From Corbicula japonica (lineage: Eukaryota > Mollusca > Bivalvia > Venerida > Cyrenidae), in the NCBI GenBank assembly GCA_038501625.1, contig JAZAYU010000009.1, positions 3,905,001 to 3,969,000 on the forward strand: DNA of 64,000 nucleotides, in the 5' to 3' direction. Positions 1 to 29,489 of the stretch are shown here, piece by piece. Made by a program: the position numbers and the translations under genes. How positions within the stretch are numbered: the first letter of the stretch is position 1; each line of letters begins with the position of its first letter. Under the pieces are notes generated by a model that saw nothing but the letters and a program-made list of their open reading frames with translations, searched no databases and was not told the DNA's origin.

Positions 1-3
1 AAA
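1..3 (+). CDS. TBCD: Possible last 3 bases of the preceding TBCD exon
   Basis: The window opens with AAA followed by GTAAGG at 4-9, a good splice donor. The exon at 482 needs two bases before its first T. Ending here with AA would give AAT (Asn), and vertebrate TBCD has Asn-Val just before its YVAQFPEY stretch. This is phase and context inference from very few bases. Confidence 0.35.
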
Positions 4-481
4 GTAAGGTGCTGATGTTCCTTAGAACTAGAATTTTAAAGTGAAAATGTGGATTATGACAGAGACTGGTAAGTTTAAGACGCAAATGAAAGGACAGTAA
101 GAGAACGAGAAACTAAGCTGCCAACAAATGGTGTATAGGGTGTGGCGTGCAATCAATAATTTTTCAGTCAAATAGAACTGAATCTTAGTTGAAAACTCTC
201 CTCCAAAAGATTAAAATATATTTCTGGTTCACCTAAAATCAAAGATTGGGTCTTGCCTCGGGACTTTGTTGTTATCCTGCAATCTATTGATAAACAGTCT
301 ATGTTGGTATGTTGGAAAATCTGGTAATTCCAAAACACGTTAAATTAAGCAGAAGCATTGGCATGTTTTTGTTCATGCAGGTAATCTCAACTTTAAGAAT
401 TATTGTATTAACAAAACAAAACTATCACATGTTTAAGAATTGTTAAGTTGTGATAAGTACACTTTGTTACATCTGTTACAG

Positions 482-19965
<19,484 letters not shown>

Positions 19966-21174
19966 GTAAAACTACAAAGAGATAGCACAATTAACATTGT
20001 CAGGAAATACAGATATACAGATATTGGCAGACAGTCAAGTGATATTCTATGTTTATAACCAAGAATGATTTTATGAGCGAATTAAAAATTTTACCAGTGA
20101 TCAACATGAGTCAAGAAAACAGGGTGATATCAAAATTGTAAGACTTTATTGCTGAAATACCATATCACCCTTTTCTCCATACATATGGCTTTTGTCACAT
20201 GGGCAACCTGTGCACCCCAATCAGCCGTTTTGTCTGATCAGGATCTACCCTGTTCACTTCTTGGTAATAAATAACCTAATGAATCAGAGTTAAGTGAACA
20301 GTGCAGATCCTGATGTGACAGGAAAGCACTGATGTGCCTGCTGATCCGGATCTACACTGTTTGTAGGCAAATCCCACAAAAGTCATATCCATGGAGTGAA
20401 GGGTTGTCTGTCACATGACTATCAAATTATTGATGATGTACTATATGTAAGTGTTTGATGTATTTGTTATCATGTTAGCAGTTATTCCAGTCATCTCTAC
20501 TGGTTATACTTTCAGGGAGAAACCAGTTGATAGTCGTCATACTGAACAGATCCACATCACAAAACTGTCCTACAAACAATTAGAAAACGCGAAAGTGATT
20601 TTTATTATATTGACTGCACTGTCTCATAGTTACACGAAGAAGAAAAAATAAATCTGTGAATTGAAAATGGTGTAAAGGAAATGACTGGATGCAAACAAAC
20701 GTGGAACACCAATGTCAGAATTTAGAAACAGAGCTTCAATGAAGTTCGCACAATAGAACAAACAATAAACATGATTAGTTTTTGTAGTGAAATAGTATGG
20801 GGCACGTACCAGGAAAAGATGTTTTCAAGCATCTCAAGTCATTCCTTGAAGATGTTATTAAGTTAAGCAGAGGACATTGCTAATTATGCATTTGGCGTAA
20901 AACTAAAATGTAATAGTTAAAATGTGTTATGACATTAGTAATATGAAAACACTTTATAAAATATATGTTCTTTCCAAATATAGTAGCAACTAAAATGTTA
21001 CAGATTTTACAAAATACACCTTTTCCTGTGACATGCCTCGTGCTATATTTATTTTCGTGATTGCCGGAACTGAACTAAAGAAATGTGTTGAAATATTATG
21101 CTAGATGTTAAAGAATCTCTCTGTTTATGTTGGATACTCTATGTACCAGGTTTTTCAAGATGCAGCAACTGTGA
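19966..21174 (+). other. TBCD: TBCD 3' end: three competing terminal-exon solutions
   Basis: The last well-supported TBCD exon ends in phase 0 after Lys-Lys at 19965, before GTAAAA. Three endings fit. (a) No splice: the frame reads on 31 more codons to TAA at 20056-20058. (b) Splice to an acceptor at 20515, giving four codons and TGA at 20528-20530, with AATAAA at 20647-20652 and 20764-20769 downstream. (c) Splice to an acceptor at 21159, giving Met-Gln-Gln-Leu and TGA at 21172-21174. Vertebrate TBCD also ends a few residues after this point, which favours a short tail (b or c), but the sequence alone does not decide. Confidence 0.4.
20160..20406. mobile_element. TTAA-type miniature element
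   Basis: CACCCTTTTCTCCATAC start and GGAGTGAAGGGTTG end, full-length interior. It lies inside or just after the TBCD 3' end, so it may be part of the 3'UTR if the read-through ending is right. Confidence 0.55.
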
Positions 21175-21638
21175 CTGCTATGTCAGCCTTTAAAAGAATA
21201 AGGTATACTTTTAGGTGACAAAATGTTTGTCTTTGTTTATGTTTTTCACTACGCTTTACACTTCTGTGAAGAAATACAGTAGTAATGAAACAGGCAGCAG
21301 AATTCATCCTGTCTGTAGGCAGAATTGGTGCAAACCTACATGTAGCGCTTTCATTATCTAAATGTTACAAGAACTGCGGCTTTCTTTTTTACACAACAAT
21401 TATGTAAAGTCATGATACACTGACTCCAAAGATAATGGTTGTGTGCCATCAGGTTGTTCTGATTTATCAGGTTATTTGACTAAAGAGCAAACAGTACAGA
21501 TCCTGATCAGACAGCCAATGATGTTCCGGCTGATCAGTATCTACGCTGTTCGCACATGCAATAAAATGCATTTAGCAAGTGTACCAGAAAAGTTAAAAAC
21601 CTATAATATTGCTGGGTATTTGATGAATATTGACATGT

Positions 21639-21875
21639 TGACCCTTTCCTCCATAGATAAACCTTTCTTGCGTGGGTAAACGGTGTTGATCCAGATCAGC
21701 CGGCACATTTGTGCCGTCTGATTAAGATCTGCACTGTTCGCTTTTTTATTTGGTTATTTCTGACCAAAATGTGACCAGTGCAGATCCTGAACAGACAGCA
21801 CAGATGTGCCGGCTGATCTCTATCTACACTGGTCACACATGCGTAAAAAGGTGTTTATTTGGAGGAAAGGGTTAA
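21639..21875. mobile_element. Full-length TTAA-type miniature element
   Basis: Left TTGACCCTTTCCTCCATA, right GGAGGAAAGGGTTAAC, 237 bp. A truncated neighbour with GATCCTGATCAGACAGCCAA lies at about 21440-21595. Confidence 0.7.
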
Positions 21876-22063
21876 CTATGCTTTGCAAAACATTTAACTG
21901 TCACTCCATATAATACCAATAGTTACTTTTGATTTTTCATCTGTGATATCTTGATTTTTACACAACGCTTGAGTTTTGTAGAAAATATGAAGAATTTTAC
22001 AAATAAACTTATTGTTCGTTCAGTAAAAGATCTGTTTTATGTAGTTTATGTGTTAATGTGGAC

Positions 22064-22296
22064 TTAAACCTTTACTCCATATATATTACTCATTTTGTCA
22101 CATATGCGACCAGAGTACATATGCGACCAGAGTAGATCCAGATGATCTGATCAGGTTTGCTTTTTGTTCAGAAACAACCAAATAAATCCAAAAGCATACA
22201 GTGTAGATGCTGATCGGATTGCACAGGGTGCAGGCTGATCTGGATCTACACTGTTTGTCCATGCCATAAAGGGGCATATATGGAGGAACGGGTTAA
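22064..22296. mobile_element. TTAA-type miniature element
   Basis: Left TTAAACCTTTACTCCATA, right GGAGGAACGGGTTAA. A short stretch (ACATATGCGACCAGAGTA) is duplicated inside. Abuts the reverse transcriptase relic. Confidence 0.65.
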
Positions 22297-22309
22297 TAGA
22301 TCTTGAAAT

Positions 22310-23290
22310 AACTTCATCAAAGCTGGGCCGTTACGTCCTCCGTTCTGGCACTAGTCTGGACCTTTCCGACCATGGACCATTGTCACCTTTAACAAATCGC
22401 TGTACTACCATACTCTAATATCGGCCTCACAATCGACTTGTAACTCGGTTCCTTAATCTCATTAGGACAGCTAGCAAGATTCTGTCTGAGGAAGGCCGAT
22501 GAACTAGTGGCCAATTTTCCATTTGGATCATTGTTAAGTTCTTTGTATATGGTGGGTTTAGGCCGACTTGATAGGATTTTTTCTAAGGTATCGGATAACC
22601 AGTGCAATTGCTGGCATCGAAGGCCATCATAACTCTTTTTTTGCCACTACTGCAGCTTGTCTTCATGAAGGACCATCGCATCTGCTGGAAAGCGTATCTT
22701 TCTGTACAGGAGACTGTCGTCTGCGAAAAGGCGGGAAGCTGAAAGTGAAGGTAACTAAGCTGTGGCAAGTCATGAATGAAGGCTAGGAAGATCAGGGGTC
22801 CTATACTGATCCCAGAGGGACGCCAGTGGTGACTACTGATGGCTCTGACGGTTCAGGAAAGTTCTTATCCAGCTCAGTACGTTTCCCCGGACTCCGGTGG
22901 TGAAGCTTTGCAAGCAAACGTTCATGGAAACAACATCATATGCCGTATTGGAGTCCAGCAATATAGTGGCGTCGATCTGTTCGCCATCATCAAGCGCCCG
23001 AGTTAGGTCTTAGAACTGGCTTTGATTGAAGCTGTGCTGGACATCACTCAGCATGTTGATCTCTCACTGTGAGTCATTACTTAATTGTACCTACGATTTT
23101 GCAGTAGACTGAGATTAGTTATATGGGCTTGATGTTTGCAGGTTTGCTGTGATCTCCCTTCTGGAATATAGGAGTCAAATGTGCTATCCTCCAGTCTGTC
23201 GGGATTTCGACGAGTTGAAGAGATGCCCCTCACAGACGTGTGTTAGTGCTAGGTGCTCATTCTTAGCAAAGTCTCTCAGGTATCTAGTTG
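22310..23290 (-). pseudogene. Broken non-LTR retrotransposon reverse transcriptase
   Basis: Translating the - strand across several frames gives successive landmarks of a jockey/CR1-type reverse transcriptase. Around 23215 it reads EIPTDWRIAHLTPIFQKGDH; then SVYCKIVGTI; DDGEQIDATILLDSNTAYD near 22975; GVRGNVLSWIRTFLN near 22890; the catalytic FADD box as RLFADDSLLYR near 22710; and FLRQNLASCPNEIKE followed by YKSIVRPILEYGS at about 22495-22390. The usual catalytic D-A-F-D of motif A has decayed, frameshifts separate the blocks, and in-frame stops occur. No endonuclease or ORF1 was seen, so this is a dead 5'-truncated copy. Family-level placement is from memory of motif patterns. Confidence 0.8.
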
Positions 23291-23457
23291 GGGATGCAGT
23301 ATGGTGCAGTCGCCCTGTGTACGTCCAGTTCAAACAGAAGTTATTCTCACTCTGTTTACTCATACAGAAAAGTTGTGTATTCTCTAACTGGTTTCACTGC
23401 ATTGGTGGGATTTATGACTTGTCTTCTTTCGTGAAGACACTTGTTAGCTGTGGCCAA

Positions 23458-23526
23458 AGTTATAAAACTGAGCATGGAAACCAGTCTCAAATCTCAAGCA
23501 TCTGATTGGCTGAAATGGCGACCAGG
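23458..23526. repeat. Palindromic repeat, left half only
   Basis: GTTATAAAACTGAGCATGG, then CCAGTCTCAAATCTCAAGCA and GGCTGAAATGGCGACC, after which unrelated sequence begins. The only clear intergenic copy. Confidence 0.7.
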
Positions 23527-26100
23527 TTCGAAGTTTGTAGGTATGAATCAATATGACTGATTTCCAGAAAGAAATCGATGACCAGTCGGTGCTAAATTGT
23601 TTCATTTGGCGGCAAAAAATGCGACCTCCGTGGTAGTCTTGGGTGTCAAATCTTAGACTTCAAGCATAGTGCATACTCTCAATTTAAACCTGTGTATTTC
23701 CAATAAACAACTTCGCACCCTTGCACACTTGCCACTGTAGGTGGCCAATCTGCTTTTAATCAAAACAAGAAAGTAGGAAATTGTTAATCTATGGAAAAAT
23801 TGGTATTGTATGTTTTTGCAAAGTCTCTGGTCACGGGCATTAAATTTGGATAAATCACAGAAAAGGCGACCTTTTGCAACTTAATAACATTCGAAGTGAG
23901 AGTCTGGGCTATAAAATGTATCATTAATTTCAAGTGCTAACATTCGCAATAAAGAAAAAAAACAAACAAATAAGTAAAGTTTGAATAAACAAAACTATCC
24001 CCCAAAATATGCCAGGCGCGCCCAGGAGCACGTGCGTATATTAAACATGGTCGTTACAGGATTTTAGCGCCAGAAGTCATTACACAATCGTTTCTGCTTG
24101 CATCAGCTTCTTACATAAAAGTGCATCTGTGTGGACTGAATTTCGTGCCGTTCATGAAAATAAAGCATTTAAAAGTCGAAATATACTTAGCCGTAACTTT
24201 CAGGGGTTCCACTAGCTGCTGAATCTCGAGGGTCATTTTAGTATCTTTTTAGTGGATTCAGACCATTTATGTCCAAAGTACCCCCCCCCCCCCCCCCCTT
24301 CCCATTTAAGGAAAAATGACCATTCGGCTTAAATCATGGGGGTCAAAATGAGGGATTTTGAAAATTTCAAGAGTCAAATAGTCATCTCCCGGGTCAAATG
24401 GAACCCCTGACTACATCCTACGAAGATTTATCGGTGCCGCTCCGTTTTTCCAAATTACTTCTAATTAAAAACAATATGATTTTATTTCGAGACATTTTAT
24501 TCTTAATTCAACATTTGTTTGCATATTTTACATTTATTAAAACAAGATATTTTGTAAATTCTGACAATTTTTGACTTTGATTTTTGATGGAAGCTGAGCG
24601 GATAATTCGCCGAGATTTCTGATACCTATAGGGGATGATTCTTAATATTCTATGGTAGTTAAGCTGTTTAAATATATTAAAAACTCAAGTAACTGTCTAA
24701 TTTCTTTATTTCAATAAAGATTTTCAACGTTCAACAGCAACAACCATGAATAAACCGACGTTAAAAGTGTATATAATTTCGGATGGAACAGGAAATCGGA
24801 TTATTTTCTCCATACACTCTGTTAACTTTATTTATAGAGTATTATAATGCCATCACTAAAGCTGACTCTGGACTCGAAATATTAACGTTCATTAATTTAT
24901 TTTATGCAAGTTGAAACATTGTGTTTCGCAAATTTAGATTCAAATAATGAGATGGAGTAGGCCTAATTGGATATGAGTGCTTTTAATTTCATCACTACTG
25001 TTCACAGGGAAATAGTTAAAATCAAGTATGAAAGAGAAGTCCAAATCATGCTATAAAATACCCCAGAATGCATGATTTAGCATACAGATTTTCAATTTTT
25101 TTCCGAGGGAGCAGGTCCCCGGACCGCTTGATAAGATAGGCATCTTACAAATTCATGTGGGCCTCTTACAAATTTTATTTATCGAGAATCACGGACGTGT
25201 CCGAGGGGCTGATGTTCAAGCTCCGTACAAATTACCAATTAACGCTGTTAAAAATATGATTCGCTGAGTTGACCCCCCCCCCCCCCCCCCCCCTCGCTGA
25301 AATCCTGAACCCGCCCCTGCTTACGACAGACATGGATCTCGCCATATGCCATAGGCATTTAAACTCATTGAATCGAACTAGCATCCTCTTCGCAGCCTAT
25401 TTACTAGTAAAGACTCTCGCTGGAGTTTCAGACTCCCATTTTTTGCTGCCTTGTAAGATTTTAGGTTTAGGCCTGCGGAAATTTGCAGGTTGTTAGACCT
25501 ACATACGAAAATAAAATTTCATGATGCTTTTGATGTTTTACGGGGCCTTTTGTGGCGACCTATTGCTTAGTGACAGCATTCTTCTGATCAAAGACCTGTA
25601 TATATAATAGGTCTTTGTTCTGATTTGTATATGGTTTGTGCTTTTGAATGCAGAAACATTGTCGGGTTGGAACTGTTTCACCAAGACAACTTCTCGGCTT
25701 GTTTTTTTTTGTTTTTTCATATAAAAACCTATTGGTGATAATTCTACGGTTTGTCCTCCCTAAAACCCGATTTATAAAACAGTGGCAACACGGTATGTAC
25801 CCAGATGAAAATCGCGGATAACGATAGACTGTGAGTATAATGATAGATCGCCAGATCGGGGAAAACAGCATGGAGAGGTGAATGTAATCAATGAGCCGGT
25901 AGTGGGTTAACCACTAAAGTACTCAACCTTAATTATCTCCCCTTGAAGATCTTCCGTGCATGAGATCAGAAAGGTCGTACACCACGTCATTTGTCAAAGT
26001 GAAAATTCTACATTCTGTAAACAAATTGTCAAACATTTACACATATATAACCCAATTTCTTGATAATTTACTCAATCCTTTGTAAACGAAAAGAAGTATT
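23527..26100. other. Intergenic segment without a recognisable gene
   Basis: Follows the half palindrome at 23458. Holds the CAGGGGTTCC element, two poly-C runs, and a CpG-containing stretch around 24015-24035 (GGCGCGCCCAGGAGCACGTG). Open frames at 25269 (poly-proline from the C run) and 25560 show no family motifs or splice context. Confidence 0.6.
24199..24412. mobile_element. CAGGGGTTCC miniature element, copy 1
   Basis: Termini TTCAGGGGTTCCACTAG and GTCAAATGGAACCCCTGA. Contains a C18 run at 24281-24298. The opposite orientation of the same element occurs at 41773-41947. Confidence 0.65.
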
Positions 26101-26133
26101 CAACGTGTGGAAACCGCCATTTGACCCGTAAGA
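26101..26133 (+). promoter_or_regulatory. Possible GBF1 5'UTR exon end with YY1-like site
   Basis: AACCGCCATTTGACCC is followed by the donor GTAAGA at 26128. CCGCCAT is the core YY1 word common at animal transcription starts. GBF1 needs an upstream non-coding exon because an acceptor AG sits 1-4 bp before its ATG. This is the best visible candidate in the 9.4 kb gap, but only by motif. Confidence 0.22.
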
Positions 26134-26504
26134 TGAATCAGCGCCAAATAACTGCATTCCTTTTAAAATGACACTGGATTGAAAGTGTTTTTTTGTCAGT
26201 TTACATGATAAGCAATTCGGAGCTGTCAGGGAATATATAGGGATACAAAGGTATTTATTAAATCGTTATATCTATAAATTAATTACTTTTTGCCACACGC
26301 CTTCATAAAAATTATGGATAGACAACTTACTGCTTTGATAAGATTCTTACTGTTACAATACAAACAATACAATAAGATTTATTTTGAGTCGGCAAGACAA
26401 GTACAATAGAATAACATAAGCTCTCAGGAGCTTTTTAACCGACAATATTGAGGTATGGGTATTACAGGCATCAAATGCCTGTTTTCTATCCAGGGCTTTT
26501 AATG

Positions 26505-26540
26505 CCCCCCCCCCCCCCCCCCACACACACACACATACAC
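26505..26540 (+). repeat. Poly-C plus CA microsatellite
   Basis: C18 (26505-26522) runs into ACACACACACACATACACA. Two other long C runs, 24281-24298 and 25273-25293, lie within 2.3 kb. Lengths are prone to sequencing error. Confidence 0.9.
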
Positions 26541-29489
26541 AAAGTTGGAGGCCTGTAGAATTGCACTTGTCCGTCCGTCTGTCAGCAGTACATATGTCCA
26601 TCTGTACGTCCCTAAATCTTGTGGCATCAACTCCTCCTAAACTACAGTTGTTCAGGCAGTAACGGATAGCTAATCAGATTACCGCTGCACAGGCCTTTAA
26701 AAGTAGATATTTTACAAACAAATCGATATTTTCCGATAGAGAAAAGTGTACACACTTCAAAACAGGTCATTTTTAAAGATTCTGCGAGATCTGTCACACA
26801 CTAATCTTTGTTTATATTACCTCATCGAATTAGCCAGTAGCAGATAGCTTCGGGCAGTATGGGATAGGTAAATGAAGCTAACTGTGGGGCGTCTCAAACC
26901 AGCTCAAACATTGTTTGTATTGTTGATGAACATGTATTGAAACACATTCAAAGGTTTATCAAATAAAAAAAATCCCCTCTGATCTAAATTAACCCAAAAC
27001 ATTTTGTTAACAGTAACAGAAGAAAATCCTAACACAATAGGTCATTAAATTTTTTATTAAGAAAATCTATTGGCATTTTAAAATCAAACAAATCACAGAG
27101 AAATTAAATGGAATTAACAGTGTAATCACATCAAACAGTATAAACATTTAGTTAATTTGTTTTCATATAAAACTTGCCTATATACTGATCATAATAAAAT
27201 AACTGAACATGGTGGCCAATAACAAAACAACATATAACAACACATATGCAAAAACTAAGATATCTTTGAATTAAGATTATAAAAATATTAACCTGAGAAA
27301 TAGTAATGAGTACATGTAATAAAGATCTTCTGACGAGATAATGTAAAATAAAAAAAAAATAAAATTTTAACTGGAACTATGTGTTGATAAAGATAACATT
27401 CTTCTAACAAACTAAAGACTTAATGCTAAATGTTAATGAAAACTACTCTGACTAGATCATGTACTTTGAACACATAGCCTGACCATTCACATATTATAAT
27501 AATTACTGGTTCTTTATGTGCATTACACTTCCTTCTGGCCTGCCCATTGTGTAACCGTCAGTTCTAAAATAAAAAAAACAACAACAAATGCATTAACAAA
27601 TTCTGCTTTAAAAGAAAGGCAAATCTCAACGACTATCTAATGAGTAATCTATTCAAAAGCATTGCTAGTGTTTACCCGAGACTTAAGTCAGACTAATTGG
27701 CTGATATATAACAGGAAAGGATCCAGAGGGGGTTCAGTGGGTTCGCTTGAACCCCTTTTGGGGCAGAAAAAATTAATTGTCATGAAAATGTTGGCCAAAA
27801 AGTTGAAAATTATCATGTAACTTTCCTGAGAGTGCTCGCACGAACCCCCTTTCTAGAAATCTTTCATCCAACCCTGAATTCTATTTATCACATTCTATGA
27901 TTTTTGATTGCACATAGTCCAGTGCAATTTTTCCATGAAGAGGTTTATTTGGAGCAGTTGTAGGGTAGTTACATTTTATTTGACAACTTTCTGGCCAAAA
28001 TCCATGTGAAAATTAAACATTAGTGCCCAAAAGGAAATTTGAGAAACACCACAGAACCCAATCTGGATCAGCCCCAGTATCAGTATTAATAAACTAATAA
28101 ATTACTCAAGGAATCATATCTACATTTTAACACACATTTATCATTACAAAATATCATATCTCCCTTTTAAACCTAACTTTGACAGCAATTTGACAGATCA
28201 TGTCTACTTGGAGATGACCCCCGTATGTACATGTACGCAATCCGTTACTACCTGAAGCACATGGTAATAATTTATACCTCTGTTCGCTGACACTGTAGGA
28301 ATTGTAAACAAATGCTTTATGATAGTGATAGAAGGTTTATTTATACACAAACCAAATCCCAAAAAATGATACTTTACCAGCTATTGTTGTGAAACTTTGT
28401 CTTTCTTTTTTTGTTAACCATGTAAAAGCATCGTGTTGTTGTAAACTACCGGTTTACCCGTTCAATTGGTTGTATTATAAACACTCCATGCAAAAGTCAA
28501 AATCCAGACAATATACATGTACGTAAAGGGGATAGTTCACTCTTCATGACGGGGTAATTGTTTATTTTTCTAAATATAAAATAAAATGGAAATGAGCAAG
28601 AAAACCGACACGCTATCCGCTATACCCTGAAATCCGTTACTGCCTGAACAACTGTATAAGATGGATTTCTTTCAAACTTGAACAGATGATCAAGCAGGAT
28701 GTGAAGATGATCGTAAAGAAAGGATTTTTTCACTGCCTGGGTAAAAGGCCCATGTCCTTTCATTTTTGGGGAAATAGTGTGCTTTCTTCTCTAAGAGGTA
28801 ATGAAAACCCCTAGTGTGAACATCTTGGGAAAAAACTGCATGATTTTAATAAATTTAAATAAATTTACTGAGGTGAAGGCGCCTGTAAATTGCCCCAACT
28901 AAAGGCTAAAGAAGGAAAAAAACACCTGCTATCAATCTATGTAGTCTGGTAAACAACCAAGAAAGTAAACAAATTTAAGATTTGTTTCTTTTCTGACCTA
29001 CAAACTTACATACAGTACTTACATTTCTAATTGTTACTCGCTAACAATCATTTACAGATTATGATTGGGAGATTCTTATAGTCATACTCTGTTACTGCTT
29101 ACTGGTTATCAAACCTGCACTTGCACCATTTACATGAATTGTAAAAAAATCGCAGAAGACTCATCCTGGTAGTACTCCAATCTCCCAACTCCAGATCAAG
29201 TGTCCCATACTCTTACCCACAGCCAAAATTGAAAGGGATGTTTTCTCTGTTTCAGCATCAAATGTTCATGAAGTTTTGTTTTAATAATCCTTCTAATATA
29301 TGTTTTACGTTTTCCTCCAAAATATAAAATTTGCTCGATGATCTTGAAATAACCTTATTAAATAAAAAGCGATCAATGTAAATCCTTATCAGATAGCAAA
29401 GATGTGCCAGCTGCTCTGGATCTACACTTTAAGACAATGGATAACAGCCGTATCCCATGTAGTTAATTTAGTTGTTTTTCTTTAGTAGG
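26541..29489. other. Intergenic segment before GBF1
   Basis: Very AT-rich. On the - strand, ATTTTAG followed by an open 41 bp ending in TAA (27563-27523, LTVTQWAGQKEV) with AATAAA at 27058-27053 could be a last exon, but I find no partner exon. GGGGGTTCAGTGGGTTCGC at about 27729 and AACCCCCTTTCTAG at about 27842 suggest a worn element. A remnant of a TTAA-type element lies at about 29340-29440. The GBF1 acceptor TTGTTTTTCTTTAG ends at 29485. Confidence 0.5.

Larger units (their letters stand above)
20659..22309. other. Intergenic segment after TBCD
   Basis: AT-rich. Contains poly(A) signal candidates (20647, 20764), the optional TBCD terminal exon at 21160 and two TTAA-type elements. No independent gene seen. 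Confidence 0.6.

Noticed and set aside
22568..22786. + strand 72-codon frame over the reverse transcriptase region
   Set aside because: The RT motifs, including FADD, read on the opposite strand; this frame is a shadow.
25269..25496. Frame beginning MTPPPPPP
   Set aside because: The proline run is the C21 homopolymer; the rest has no recognisable features.
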